From Pieris napi (taxonomy: Eukaryota; Arthropoda; Insecta; Lepidoptera; Pieridae), in NCBI RefSeq assembly GCF_905475465.1, contig NC_062239.1, positions 7,874,001 to 7,938,000 of the forward strand: 64,000 bases of DNA. Direction: 5' to 3'. Shown one piece after another: positions 1 to 13,030 of this stretch. A model generated the notes under the pieces. That model had not been told where the DNA came from and did not search any database. It saw only the letters and a list, made by a program, of their open reading frames with translations. Each line of letters starts with the position of its first letter. Positions within the stretch are counted from its first letter, which is position 1. The position numbers and the translations under genes were made by a program.

Positions 1-258
1 TCGTGCAGGCGGGAGGAATGTGGTAAAGTTCAGTTATATGCTTTTGTAGGCGACCTTATGCCTTTGTTGTGAAATTTCTCGTAATATTCCTAGTTGGTAT
101 GGCTTCGCTGAAAGCTTAGGTGACTGTGGTACTTAAGTTTTAAGCTTCGTCTACGGCTCTACTTGCGTGCAAGGATTTGCATGAGTATCAGAGATGGCAT
201 TTAGTTACACAGGAAACGATATCTTTAGTCGCGTTCTGCTTTTAAATATATTTAAAAG
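1..258. other. No recognisable feature
   Basis: Moderately AT-rich sequence with no convincing reading frame, repeat or splice pattern. It ends where the first dispersed element begins. Confidence 0.5.
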
Positions 259-727
259 ACTAGCGGACCCGACAGACGTTGTCCTGTCTTAACTATGAAT
301 ATTGATTTCAAATTGGTATAATGAATTATTATATATATTATATTAAAAATATTTCAGAAACAAAGTGTTTATTATTCTAATGCTTTATGTTACACAACAT
401 TCTTTATTTGTTTTTCTGGCTCGCATATTATTTTATTATTATCAATATAATAACTCCGATTGAAGCATTTATTTTGAACGATATTCGCAGCACGCATTCT
501 GTCAATGTTGTGTTATGTCAAACTCAATAAGGTTACACCAAAAAGTTCGAATTGTATGGTGGTTAAGTATTCTTGAATTTTCCAATTTTCCGCGCAAAGT
601 TTTTCTTTTTTAAGAACCTTCTCCTGACAATTACAAACACAACAAAAAAAAATCAGACAAATCGGTCCAGCCGTTTTCATGTGATGTCGTGACAACGGAA
701 AACGGGTTTCATTTTTTTATATATAGA
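259..727 (+). repeat. Dispersed non-autonomous retroposon-like element, family A, copy 1
   Basis: The head reads actagcggacccgacagacg and the tail contains atcggtccagccgtttt followed by a tatatatagata end. The same head and tail pattern recurs at 20637-21137, 56557-56882 and 58955-59440, always on the plus strand. The middle is AT-rich and poorly conserved. The tail resembles 3' ends of lepidopteran non-LTR elements, but no reverse transcriptase is present, so assignment to an RTE-like family is inference. Confidence 0.55.
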
Positions 728-1302
728 TACAAAATAAGAATACTTATTCTTCTAGTTTAATTATTAGTGTTATGACTATTTTATATTCAAATATTTGTCT
801 ATATTATTTTATTTCTATAACGCTACACGAAATATTTGAGTAAATATTTCATAAAGTATAGTTAGTTATTGGTATATATACTCCACTCTAGGTAATATTT
901 ATGAAAATTAATTTTATTACCTGTAGTTAAGGTACAATTATATTTTTAAATAAACGAAACAAACTGCTCATATACGGAGTTCAGTTTTGGAGTCGGTCAA
1001 GACATGGGATTGTAAACCTCTGTCTAAAAAAGGCTAACCCTTTATCTGGGGTAAAAATATATAAACTCCGCGAGAGCCTTCTGTAATTGAAGGATTTACC
1101 GGTAAAATGGACTCGGTTTCCCTGGACAACGTTTTTAAATGACACACTAAGGGAACAGTTTACAAAACATCGAAAATAGTAATTCAATGCTATAAAAGAC
1201 ACTAGTGTTTTCTTTTTTGGGGCTGAACAGGGGGTTAACGGGTAAGAGGCTCACATTGCTAAGTGATGGAAACTCACATTGACAGAAGATGCGATGTGCC
1301 AG
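728..1302. other. AT-rich spacer, nothing recognised
   Basis: No domain-like translation and no clear inverted or tandem repeat was seen. The short open frames here lack any recognisable composition. Confidence 0.45.
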
Positions 1303-1550
1303 CCTTTTAAAAATTGGTATGCTAGATAGCATTATCTTGAAGGACGCTAAATCGAATTGGATCGGAAATACTTTGGTGCGTAGATGGTTCCAGTTGTACT
1401 CGTATTGTATTGTACAGCTGTGGAACAAAAGACATCGAGGTGATTCGGGCGGATTTCGTATTCTGCCTCGACGACCGATGATGAAACTAAGCTGCAAGTA
1501 TTAATTCGAACAACTCCTCTGAACACTCTCCATGGTAAATGCGGTAGAAG
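1303..1550 (+). repeat. Degraded lepidopteran interspersed repeat, family B
   Basis: The block running from aaattggtatgc through the cctcgacgaccgatgatgaa section to actctccatggtaaatgc matches, in order, a repeat also present at 39895-40490. The copies share the gaaggac, cctcgac and gatgatgaaact segments. This looks like a fragment of an abundant non-coding LINE-associated repeat of moths. Open frames on both strands (1147-1497, 1289-1504) are by-products of the repeat. Confidence 0.55.
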
Positions 1551-2140
1551 ATGCAGATAGAAAACCCGCCTTATAAAGGCGTTATCTTTAACTAAATTAA
1601 TAACTAATTATATTAAATAACTAATTTACTAAATTGGTGATAGATATATTATATTCAAGCCACATTATTGGTTTTATTAACCATTACTATTCATCACTGC
1701 CAGAGTCAGCTTACTGTATTTTTCTCCGTGAATAACTTCCTCTACCTTTAATTCATGAAAAGTTTCGTGCCTTTTTTAAAAGGATCGGAATAGCCCCAGA
1801 TGTTTTGAACTGAGCAGGAAAACTTTCGAGAAAACATGCGTGAAAATAAGCGTTCAAACATAGGAGTTCCGAAGTAGTGCTTTCGAAAAATTTACCAGTA
1901 TTCTATTCAAAATTACCAGGTAAAATCTTTATTTTTTACTTAAGATGTCTAAATGTTGTAAAGATGAAAATTTGATTGTTTGCATTGTGAAGGAAACTAC
2001 TGGCCCGAATTGAAAAATTGTTTCACCATTAAAACCCTACGTTATTCCCATATATACGTATAGGCTATAGAATATTTTCGAAATGTTATGTGTTTGAAAT
2101 TACAAAAGTGGTATTGTCTTTTATTGACATAACTTTTACA

Positions 2141-2279
2141 CATTTAATAAAACAATTTTTAACCAAATTGAAGTTATGTATTTACGAATATGTATACGCG
2201 AAACGTCAGTTAAATTTAATATTATGTAAAATAATTATAAATACATAACTTCAATGCGGTTAAAAATTGTTTTATTAAA
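2141..2279. repeat. Small inverted-repeat element (MITE-like)
   Basis: Arms of about 40 bp at 2141-2182 and 2239-2279 are nearly complementary: tttaataaaacaatttttaa on the left and ttaaaaattgttttattaaa on the right. The loop contains acgcgaaacgtc. A related, one-sided copy with acgcgaaacgtcggataaat and an ataacttt..ccggttaaaa arm lies at 11387-11480. No transposase is present. Confidence 0.6.
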
Positions 2280-5200
2280 TTACAAAAGTGCTCTTAAAAA
2301 GACTAATAAAAATTCCTAAATCGCGTACGCTGCGGAAACTTTTAGCAATAGAGCAAAGTAATGTACTACAATACAATATCTATAAAATGCCACGTAAAGT
2401 AACAAATTAAAAAATATTTCTGTATTTAAAAGTCTATTTACCGAGAAAAACTTTAGGCTATATAACATCGTGCTACGACCAACTTAATACAAGTGGAAAC
2501 GCACACAGCTACTGTTTAATAAGACTATGGAATTGGTCAATAAATATAGAAGGATACTGAAGATTCGCGCTTAATCACATTAAATTATATACAAGCATGA
2601 CATGTATAGAATATAATGTGATTCAATACTACAATGGAGTTTTTTTTTGTCTCATATATAATGTCATCAAAGGGCCGATCAAGGTTGTAAATTCGATCAA
2701 CGGTCCTTTCAACCTGATTTATTCCGTGACTCTCACAATACTCAGTACGTAGACTAAAACCGCAAGTCATAAGTTTCACCTATTGTGTGGTTCGGTGTGA
2801 ATATTCGCACATTGATTCTATTAAGTAAACAGTAAATTTTGGTCTCAACAAACAGTGGGACATAAATTTGGGGATCAGGCGCTTCGCTCATACAATATGT
2901 TTCAGATTACATTTGATGTTCGGTTGTAAATATAGGTGCTTTAGTATTCAATGTAAGTCACATAAATAGAATGGAATTCTGAGTGAGTCATAATGTAGAC
3001 GAGGTAAATACAAGAGCTGTATTATGTATACTCATATTGTCACATGCTATCTAAATATATATGGGTACGAGGTAAGTCAACCCATTTCACTTCTGTAATC
3101 TAACTTGACTGAAATTAATGTTTTTAATTTTCTCTTTGGTTACTATAATGATCCTTTAGAAAAGTCCACGCGTAAACAAAGAAATTGCTCATGTAGAATA
3201 ATTAAAATTAAGTTCCATTTTAGAACGCGTCTAACAATGACTACTTTAAAATAAAGTTGAAATTTTAAAATCTTTGAGGAATTGATACTAATTTGATAGC
3301 CAAGAGCATAAAGAAAGACAAGAAAGAAACCGTTGTTCTGTTAAAGAATGATTTACTTTTTAATTTTTTTGTAGATGTTGATATATTGCAGATCCTATCG
3401 GGGTGGGTTCCATTGTATTCTCTAAATCACATCTCTTATAGAAAAACGCTGTCTCCTATTTTCTCCGTTGCTTGTACTCAACTTCTAGATTTTAGCCAGT
3501 GAGCCAGGCCAGTCAAGGAAGAAAATCATTTATTTTATGAAATAAACTTTCTAATTTACATTTGTTGAAATGTCAGGTTTATAGAGATTTTAATTAGTTT
3601 ATTACTATGTTTAATTGTGTGAGTTTTATACCAGATTTAAGCGCCATTTACACGAGGCAAGTTTCTTGCCTGTAGCATACAATTATATCGACGCAATAAA
3701 TGAATTGCATGGTCTAAACAAAACTTAACATTCTTGATCATTGGGAAAAGTTTCCTTTCAAAACTATTATTGATGTACACAGCACGTAAAATAATGACTT
3801 ACGCAATTCTTGTACTTAATTATCTCTTCATTTCCAATACATTTCATTTATATAAAATACTATTTACCTTTAAATAACACCAAAGTTGACTACATTAAAA
3901 AATATAAAAATCTTTCATACAAATTGTTGAAGTCTTGTGTCAGGGTTTTAAGCAAAATAGACATTGTAAAATCTACCATACAAATTATTTTCCATACCAT
4001 AACAATGCTTTAATTTATCTGCACGATTATAATTGCTATAACAATTCTTAAACTCGTAATTAATATGATTCGTGCAAAAATAACAAGCACTTGAACAACT
4101 ACTTGTGTTCAGTAACTATGTAACGAGTTTATTTTACAGTTGTTCCGTGTTGGTAATTTACTGCGCTTTACTTAACGACTGTTCTGAACAGATTCCTGAG
4201 ACCACAGTCTAGACACCTAAACATATCGGAATAATTTTAAGTCACACCTGCTTCCCTAAGTGGAAAGACAGACACCATCTCCACGCCGTACGGTCTATAT
4301 CTCACTTATACACTCACTTATTCACTATATACTTATCGGTTATGAGTGCTTTTGATCTGATCATCAAGAACTTCTGATTCTGATCCAGGTGCTCCACTAT
4401 GCACACTCGCCTTATCGCAGTTATAGGATTATACTTTGACTAATCTTTTCTCTGCTTCGGAATATGGCTATCTTTATTAACATTATTAATCTTAACATGT
4501 GCACACCTCCATATATATTATATATAGCCATATTTGAACGTCTGCAATTAATAACTATATCTTTTACTCTAAATTTCACAACTGTCGTATGTTATGTACT
4601 GTGAACACTAGATATCCTACAATTGTTGTAAACACGCAAAAGTATAATTATTATGCATTGTTTTGTTGTTTCTTTGAGACTTGCTTTGATCTTACGAGGA
4701 AAGTATGAGATTTCATCCTACAAAAGTCCGAGTCCGGTTAGCGGACGATTTGTCTGTTACAGTTTACGAATACTTATGAATCTTGGCTTCGATAGCTTAG
4801 TTAACGCACAATAATCAGTTGTAACTTAGATATTCAGATAGTCAAGTTTGATTCTCAGAAGTACCATTCCGAGAATGGTACGCTCTGTTCTTGAAGTTTT
4901 GTTTAACAATTATTTATTTAAAAGTAAGAAGTTTATTTATATTATAATTAAATAAACATGACTAATTAGAAACACCTGAATAAGAAAATAGATCTGTCTT
5001 TAATTAGGATCAATATTACATATTTTTTTGTTGCTTTTGAATTTTTTTGTATTTTATAATCTGCTTTTTTCTGATTTGTTATGTCTCCATGCATGTTCTG
5101 TGTTTTTACTGTAACATGTCTCTGTAAGTGGCTGTATGTTTATTGTTAAATAATATAAATGTGTAAATAAATAATTATTAATGTTACTTGTAAATTTTAT

Positions 5201-5854
5201 TTGAAATTTCCAGTGTCCAATAAAAAGCTCCATATTGTTCATCTCAATGTCTTATTGAGAAAAGGAAAAAGGAAAAAGGAAATTGTTGAAATATGAAACC
5301 ATTAACCAAATAATGAACAAGTTTCAGCAACTCACATTACCTCTAGTTACGTGAAATAAGAAAAGTTGCTAATCGGAAAAGTTCTCTACAAAAACTTATG
5401 TGGAATATTAAATCAGAAGTTACACTCGACGCCAATTTAAAAATTTATATGCCTTAAACCATTTACAGAACATTTCAATTTCCTTAATTGTTTGCCTAAA
5501 AATACATTTATAGTCTGTAGGTCATAGAAATTTGTTTATCACATTAGCCGTGTAGCTACTTCAGTAATCAGTTTGGTGAGTCTGTCCAAGAACTTTGAGA
5601 GAATCCCTTTCTAGCCTCATTCCTTTTATTCGTATTGAATACAATACAATATAAAGGCTACAAACTATTTTCCGGTACTAAGTGTACTGTACTGAAAGAA
5701 ATCTTTTGTATACTGACATAAAAAAAAGCATCTCCAAAAGGAGAAGGCAGTCCTTCACAATCATTCTCAACAATATGCTTGGATAAACGATATTTTTAAA
5801 TAAATCCTCAACGCTACACGACTTTCAATCAGTCAACAAATCCTGAAGAGCGAT
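2280..5854. other. AT-rich intergenic stretch without recognised genes
   Basis: About 3.6 kb with only short frames and no recognisable protein. A small perfect hairpin (gtaccattc, loop cga, gaatggtac) is at 4861-4881 and a short (gaaaaag)-type run at 5257-5281. Nothing supports a gene. Confidence 0.45.
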
Positions 5855-6073
5855 GAGTGTTCCATGACCGTACTTCTCTAACCCCTGAGGTCGTAGGTTG
5901 GTACCCCGGCCCTGCAACAATGTGCACTCGGTACGAAAAAGAACATATTGTGTGAAAACCGTCCATAGACCGTACCAAAATCTCGTCAGCGTGTGTCAGT
6001 CTCAGTCATATCAGTCAGTCTCTTTGACACAGAAATCTAAAGCCAAGACCATAGGTTGTACCACTGGTAAAGT
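5855..6073 (+). mobile_element. Degraded tRNA-derived SINE, copy 1
   Basis: The segment contains the cctgaggtcgtaggtt B-box region and the caacaatg, gtgtgtcag and agaaatctaaagccaagacc pieces in the same order as the well-preserved SINE copies at 38402-38670 and 47008-47278. It is strongly diverged, and the A-box part is poorly preserved. Confidence 0.6.
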
Positions 6074-7889
6074 ACCGTAAACAATACAATAAATTACGTA
6101 TTATATGTTACATTATTTTCATTGTGGGGACGTGACAGAACCTTGAAGGCCCGGATAGGACAGTTATGATATATCGGCTATCTACTGTGTAGATTTCAAT
6201 TAGCCTGCTATAGCTAATAGTGATATGAATTTGCTCTACCCCGCACAGCTACGTTTTACAAACGAAGCGTAATATTTGTGTAGTGAAAACATTTAATCCG
6301 TAGCTGTTTTATCTTTATAGGAAAAGCGTGAAATTTAAAAAAATCCCGACGTTGCAACAAATTTATCCTTCATTGCAGTTCACAAATTGCGGTTCGGTTG
6401 TGGTCTGCAACGAGCCAAGCAATTTATATGTAGGCAAATATAACGTGGTTTTACGGTTAGAATGAATCAGCTATGTAGTTGGCGCTAGTTAACTTATTGT
6501 TAGCTCGTTATACCTAGTCGCTTTGTGTTCTCATGTGTGAAAATGGAACGAATTATGTTTGAGCAATTTACAATATCTAGTTTTTATTAGTTTAACAATT
6601 CATATTAATTCAATTACTCATAAGAACTGTTATAAAACTCTCTATTATTTTCTGTTAAGACAGCAATTCCCATCGAGAGACTTAAACACACACTTGTTGA
6701 AATATTCCTTTACAAATATTCCAAACAATAATTATAATACATAGACTAACTTACAACTACATTAAACTACGAACAAATATGATTTCTACTTAAAAAAATA
6801 AAAACAATTCATCTCTCAGTCTTCCCAAATCTGTCATAAATATATCCAGTTTTGGTGGAGAACTGAGGAAACGGTTAAACAGCGAGATCATCAGCGGAAT
6901 TGGTGATTGCTGGTGGAGGGCAGTTCGTGAGGTCCTCACAAACAGCAGAGCATGCTTTCGTGATCTGAAATACTGTTGGCTTAATCGTAATACTTTAAAA
7001 ATTATTTTACTGATACTATGTGAATTATAATTTCTAATTAAAGTGCGTGGGTTAAACCTAACAGAACGCAAGTATCGATATACTGCACTGCAGTGCATGC
7101 ACTGTTAATAGAAACCTCATACATACAATTTGTATAGAATTATTAAATAACAAATAACATACTTTTAGAACTTATATTATGAAGCATTATTATAGGACTT
7201 TTCTTTCCTTTTTTTTCTACGGGTACAATCACAGGGACCTTCGTGCCAGTCCAGTCCTAGACCAGTCAAACCACTGACTGGTCGGGGATCCTTCTTTAAG
7301 GAGGAACTGATGCCATCCTTCTTTTACACTACCTTATGTGGAAATAAGATAATTACGTTTTTGATATAAAAAAATGGCCATTAGGTGAAAAGATTCTATA
7401 TTGTGTATACATTTTAAAATAGCTACGTATATAATATATTAATAGGGGCTAATCTGAAGAAAACAGCAATTTTATCGTAAGTAGATCGGTTTATAAGAAA
7501 ACTGACAAATTGAATTGCGTGCCGTATCTCGATACGTTTATAGGACATTCGTATTCAGAGGGCACGATAGGACGAATGTTGCCAAAGAATATAAAATATA
7601 ACTCACTGATCCGTACTTACTCCGTTTATAGGTCTATACATATTGAGCCTTTGGCCCTAAAATTGTTTGAAATGTATCATACAGGTGTTTCCGACAGAGT
7701 TATAAAATATCTACTCGTACAGTATGCAGGAAATCGGTTTGATGGTGGAGCCAAATAAAATGTTGTGGTTGAACACTTTCGTCTTATTGAAGCGTGGTGC
7801 TCAACGATAAGTATGGTGTCAATGGATGCAGTTCCATACAATTTCTACCAGAAATCTTAGTGATTAATTATCACGTAGGAAATTTCTGA
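6074..7889. other. AT-rich spacer, no recognised gene
   Basis: The longest frame, minus strand 6790-7098, has no family I recognise and overlaps a moderately GC-rich patch at 6860-6975. A short inverted repeat (gaccagt, 10-nt loop, actggtc) lies at 7259-7282. No domain or splice pattern was found. Confidence 0.4.
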
Positions 7890-8015
7890 CAAATTTTTCC
7901 CGCCCGCTTTACGCTCTTGATTTGTGAACTGGTAGTGAATTTAAACCTTCAATTTTTATAACATTAATGTTCATAAGTACATAGTTACTAATACAAATAA
8001 ATCATGGCTATCAAA
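7890..8015 (+). repeat. LINE 3' tail fragment
   Basis: This shares with 12400-12585 and 15600-15745 the sequence tacgctcttgatttg, then gaactgg, then ttcataagtacat and an aataaat end. The pattern resembles 3' untranslated ends of lepidopteran CR1/Jockey-type LINEs. No coding part is attached. Confidence 0.45.
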
Positions 8016-8949
8016 CAATGAATATTTCAAATATGACTTGCTCTAGAAGGACATGATCATAGGAAAACAGTATGCTTTAGACCTGAAACGGCGGATGTCC
8101 AGCTGATCACTTGCTTGCCTATTAAAACCAAGAAACAGATAAAAAACCTAATTAAAGACTAAGGGCTACTGGTTGTATAGAAGTTTAAATAGAAATGCCT
8201 AAAAGTAGTATCAAACTGTCTCAAAACCTTAAGGTTTTGTAGCAATTTTTTCAATACATAGAAAATGATTAACAAATAAGTTCTGTATTCAATCCTTATA
8301 TTAGTTCCATTAGACGACTATTCTTCTTTCTACAACCAAAGTTTAAGGAGTGGCTTCTTAGTCGATAAAGCACCTGGTCTCAAACCCAGAGTAGTTAGAC
8401 AAACAATAGTTTGTTTTTCGTATAGACACAGAAAAGTTTCTGCTTTGGAGTCTGTTCCCGCAATTTGCATGTTGTGCGGCTTCAAAAATCATTCTAAGAC
8501 CTGTTACTTTTCTAGCTCCTAACAGACTTACACACACTTACATAATAAATCTAGGGTTGTTTGTGATGTTGGTACAAAATCATAAAATAAGTATGTATTC
8601 AAGTAAAAACTATTTATTCCATTTAATACGATCTCTAGTAAAGCTTTCAAAAACATGTTGAAGACCTTTTATAGAAAGCTTAACGTTAAACATTTCTTTC
8701 ATATGGTTTTAACAAGTTCAGAAGAGGCGAAAAAGATCCTAATCCTCAAGAAAATTGTGGGATATAGAGAAATACCTAAAAAATCCTTTTTACCTATATA
8801 AGTATAATTCCAATTTTGTTGAGTGTATTTCGTTACGTGACAAGTTGAAGGGTTATAATTGAGGGTTTAACTATGTACAGTTGTACATACTATATTAACA
8901 ATAATAATTTTAAGTCCAATACAATTCAAGTACAATAAAATAAAATCTA
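8016..8949. other. AT-rich spacer
   Basis: A degraded SINE-tail resemblance (gctgatcacttgcttgccta) appears near 8102-8140, but the rest is unrecognised. No gene-like translation was found. Confidence 0.4.
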
Positions 8950-9279
8950 TTGTCTGTAAAGTCAGTTTACAGACGATAGTTGAACGTGAGAACGTCATAA
9001 GAAAATACTGAAAACACTGAACTTCATACTTGAAGGAAACATGTAAATGTATTATTGTATAGCAGCTGTCCACGCGTACGCATCGCTCACTCAAGTAGGA
9101 GAGAGACAGATGTCGAACGCTGCCGAACGCGGAGGCCGATTGTGCCTCTTTGTCGCTCGTTCCGCGCTCTCGCTTGCACTTCAAGTCTTAAATGGAACGA
9201 TCCAGAGCAAGGTAACGCCGCATGCGTCATGTTTTTTCGTGCGTGCAGCCGGCTCCATCGAATTATAAGACGTTGTAAC
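8950..9279 (+). repeat. GC-rich dispersed repeat, copy 1 of 2
   Basis: Begins with the small hairpin tctgtaaagtcagtttacaga and ends in aattataagacgttgtaac. It is strikingly GC-rich against its surroundings and closely matches 62392-62678. Both copies carry an open frame with the residues SNAAERGGRLCLFVARSALS, but frames in other phases are open too. This copy has about 40 extra bases around 9012-9060 relative to the other. Its class is unknown: a non-autonomous transposon or an LTR-like remnant are both possible. Confidence 0.6.
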
Positions 9280-9434
9280 GTCAAAATTCCTTTTATATTA
9301 TAACTTCATTCACGGAATGCGATAATTTTGATTATTGTAACCTAATTATCGGCGTGAGCTACGAAGTTTTTTAACTAATATTTATTTAGTCACTATGAAG
9401 AAACTTGAAAAATTTGTTATGTTAAAATCCTTAT

Positions 9435-9615
9435 AAGCCGAGCCCGTTGTTCTATAAAAATAAATCCACGCTACATGCCTTTGGTCTTGGCAAATCTTTC
9501 GCATCCGTTTCTTTGATCTTTTTTCATAGATAAATAGGCGATCGGCCCTCTGTATCTGACACGTGTATATTTTTGGGTTTTCAAGACATGTTGGTTTCCT
9601 CACGATATCTGCCAT
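9435..9615 (-). mobile_element. SINE fragment, reverse orientation
   Basis: The reverse complement reads cgtgaggaaacc, then catgtctt, then cacgtgtcagatacagagg and gatcgcctatttatct. This matches the internal and tail region of the SINE family (gaggaaaccgacatgtcttag and following). The tRNA-like head is missing. Confidence 0.6.
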
Positions 9616-11050
9616 ACCTGTAGTTTACCCATGCCCGTACCAGTACCCACATGCCAGTGCCATAGTTGTAGGAACTTTTATATAGAAAAATCCATTGCAA
9701 CTGTGAGCAACTAGGATAACACAGCTCTATACGTATATCTATTAGCATCTTATGCCGTAAATAAATATTGGCTAGTCAATCGAGTCGATAATGCATGTTT
9801 AATTGTCCGGACGTCTAAACGGCTCGCGCACACAATTAATTAGAATCACGACTGCTTTAACCAATAACCTCAATAGGCTAAGCAGTCTCATTATTCGATT
9901 GACTTTGTGTAGTATAATAATAATAATTGAGAGTAATTCGTATGAAACATGGTGTAGCGGCGAGGTAGAGGGGCAAATTGAAGCGGCGTAAAAATATGAA
10001 AACACCACTCACCATTAGGCCTCTGTCCCTTCACTTGTCTCCGTGGGAGAAGACCACCAAACAAAAGGTGTAAGCATAAGCGTAAAAGCAACAAGAAGCG
10101 TACCATGCGTACCACGCGTAGGCGGTTGCCTCTTCTATGCAGCGCGGGAGTCCACTACTCTTCTCTTGAGTATGGCAAGAGATACCGAGTGGTGATTAAG
10201 GAATGGGTGCGGTAAGGACAGAAAATGTGAACAGAGAGGACCATAGGTACTTGGATGGCGTGAACACATGCGTTATGAAGTAAAATAACTTGTAAAAACT
10301 CATAAATTTATCAAAAAATCCATAGTTAACAATATTATTTTTATACTTTAGAAACGTGATACAAAACAGTCACAGATTAGAGGAATAGACGATGACGTAC
10401 TATGTCTTCGCCTGTCTAATCCTAATATTTGTGTAAATTAAGAATGATAATGAACAGGTAAAAAACCTGACCTTTGTTTACGGTAAACACGGCATGATTC
10501 GTCTAACTCTAAGGGCCTGCTGCGAATTAAAATGGTATATATTGTTAGCGTATGACGTCATCGCAGTAATTGTAGCCGTATAGTGCAGCTACAGTAGTAA
10601 GAAGTATATTTAACCAATACTTAACAGAACTATAAATAAAAAATTGTGTAGGTTCTTTCATTTATAAATGTATTTTTTTTAATCTTCTCATAGTTCATTA
10701 CTTAAAAGTTTTGGGAATACTTTTTTTACGTTTTGCAAGCTACGGAAAACATGGTTAGGTACGTAAACATAATTTGCTAACATATTAATTATATCAAGAA
10801 GTAACTTGTAAAAAATGTAGTATATGTTTCATTGAGGTTCTGAAATTAGTTTAATAAAATGATACTGGTTGATGCTTACTACTAATAAACATATTTTTAC
10901 CTTTTGAAATGAATTTTCTTACTCATCAACCTGTTCGTGTAATTGTAGCACAGCCGCATTGTCTACAGTTAATGATGAAATCGAATTCTACACTAGGTTA
11001 CATTTCAATTAAACTGACGATGTGATCGATAGATACTTAAAATAGAGTGT
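9616..11050. other. Spacer with a GC-richer patch
   Basis: Bases 9950-10250 are richer in G and C than their surroundings. Overlapping short frames on both strands there encode nothing recognisable. The patch may be an old repeat; I could not assign it. Confidence 0.35.
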
Positions 11051-11054
11051 CTGA

Positions 11055-11290
11055 ACCTGTTAATAACTCAGGCTCACAGTTGATCGATTTTGGCCTTTAT
11101 TTTTAAATATTTACATTTACATTTTTAAGGTGATAAAAATGCGCTTACAGGCCCACGTCACGGATATCGGACTTGACGTGGGACTGTGGGGCTGGAGAGA
11201 GCTTACCCACTTAAAACACCTTAACGCTCCGCACGCCCTTAAGATAGGCCTTACTACTAGTCGATACCAACTCCGGGGAAATAAATACAG
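11055..11290 (-). repeat. GC-rich LINE-like 3' fragment, unassigned
   Basis: The minus strand carries a run from ccccggagttggtatcgac to cacgtcaagtccgatatccg and gacgtgggcctgtaagcgc. Its composition differs from its neighbours and resembles 3' noncoding parts of moth LINEs that I remember, but there is no protein motif to confirm this. A separate fragment with acgcgaaacgtcgg, related to the 2141-2279 element, follows at 11310-11480. Confidence 0.35.
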
Positions 11291-11936
11291 ATAATGCAAC
11301 TTTCTCTACAGCTGCAGCTGTGATACTTTTTGACATCCAACACCTTTTGTCTTCAGTCACCGTGACCACGCACGCTGTAAAGCACGCGAAACGTCGGATA
11401 AATTTAAAATTATGTTAAATAATTGTAAATTTATAATAATACATAACTTTAATCCGGTTAAAAAGTTTTTTTCTTTAAATGTGTAAAGGTTATGTTAATC
11501 AAAGACAATACTATAACTACAACTTCGAAATACTAAATTTTCTTTAAAATACTAAATGCATTTAAACCTGAGATTCAATAATAGTGAGGGCGTCAATAAT
11601 GTAACCTACGTCTCCGTAGCTTCGATATGTATAATTAAGTTCAGCTGACAGTGTAGATAGTATAATTACTGCCTATTAATATTATCTATGTGCAATCTAA
11701 TATGTTATCTAATAAAGGAAACCAGATCTATTGAGGTTAAATAAATAGGCTTTGATATATTAATATGACGTCAACGGGTTTCATTTACTATGTAACTTAA
11801 TATATTGGCTTGTATTAAATCGGGTTTGATTTAAAATTGCACGTTACACTAAGTGTATGTTTTTTTACTTTCCGCGATTTTTAGAAATATAATAATTATT
11901 GGTAGAATTGTAATTGTATGCTATATTGTAATTACT

Positions 11937-12290
11937 AAAAACTGCCCCGGCATTGCACGGGCAACCGTAACCCCTAAACCTTGGATAATGACATACTAAA
12001 ATCTTCCTCATCAATTATTCCTGGTATTTGTGAAACCGCATTAAACTCTGTGCAGTAGTTTTTAAGTTTATCGTTAACAGGCCTGTTAATAACTTGACCG
12101 TTTCCGACATACTTTGCCAATCCGACTACCACAAAAACGTCTTTTAATTTTTCGTGTTTATAACACTGACAAATGCCTTTCAATTGGTTAAAGAATTTTT
12201 AAAATCGGTTCAGTTTAGAGATTACCCCGTATAACCTCACACACTTTATCTCTTTATAATATTAGTATGGATTAGCAGTGTTAAACAGTT
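11937..12290 (+). repeat. Non-autonomous retroposon-like element with ccccggcattgcacgggc head
   Basis: The head cggcattgcacgggcaacc and the tail aatcggttcagtttagagat followed by ctctttataatattagtat recall short lepidopteran retroposons related in style to family A. The minus strand is open at 11974-12183 (69 residues, including CQCYKHEKLKDVFVVVGLAK) with good amino-acid composition but no recognised domain. Confidence 0.4.
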
Positions 12291-12399
12291 AATTTCGTTG
12301 GGAATATAATATAGATAAGTAGTAGGTATTAAACAATTCATACATTTGGTTGAGAATAATTAGTAGTCTAAGCCTCTGTCGTTATATCTGTAGGTTTTA

Positions 12400-12585
12400 T
12401 ATATTTCTAGATAGATAGAGATTAAATAGAGTGGCGGAGAGTTTATTGCCAATTCTTCTCTTCCGTTCTACGCTCTTGATTTGAGAACTGGCAGTAAAAG
12501 CATTTATTATGTATTTCTTTTTTCGACGTTCATAAGTGTACATTGAATAAATGATTTTTGATTTGATACAAGTACGATCTGACAT
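12400..12585 (+). repeat. LINE 3' tail fragment
   Basis: Contains gagtggcggagagtttattg, ttctcttccgttctacgctc, ttgatttgagaactgg, and a terminal ttcataagtgtacattgaat with aaatgatttttgatttgat. The same modules occur at 7890, 15600, 24615 (reverse) and 48468, so this is a dispersed LINE 3' end. No upstream coding sequence is present. Confidence 0.55.
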
Positions 12586-12884
12586 ACATAACTTTGCACA
12601 TTTAAATCTAGTAAAGTAAATAACAATACTTTATTAAAACAATATATTAAATGTGTTTAATTATTACACTAATGTTATTATTATTTTTTTAATTCACAGA
12701 ACCTTGGGACCTTACAACGACTGCCATATTTGATATGGGTTGTCCAATTATGACAAAATGCTTATTGTTAAAACGTGTAAATCGGACATAATTAATTTTA
12801 TGTAGATAACATATAAACTTTATAATTTTTGCCGTGATATATATAGAATTTTATTATTTATACAAAATAGGAGAAGTATTGGTA

Positions 12885-13030
12885 GTGTCAGCCTAGTGGC
12901 TTCAGCGTGCGAGACTCATCCCTGATGAGGAAGAAGATACTTTCTGTCTATGTGCACAATGAACACTCGTTCGATAGAAACTTCCTTCATTTGCTTCAAA
13001 AAAAGTGCGTGCGTACAAAGTCCACCTGTC
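12885..13030 (+). mobile_element. SINE, 5' part
   Basis: The tRNA-like head gcctagtggcttcagcgtgc, catccctgatgagg and the following ctgtctatgtgc match the SINE consensus visible at 47008. The B box is damaged and the tail is absent. Confidence 0.65.

Noticed and set aside
6790..7098. 102-residue minus-strand frame
   Set aside because: No recognisable domain; the frame begins without a convincing start and has no splice partners.
9799..10115. Overlapping frames on both strands in a GC-richer patch
   Set aside because: Mutually antisense, no domain, no splice or start support; likely an old repeat.
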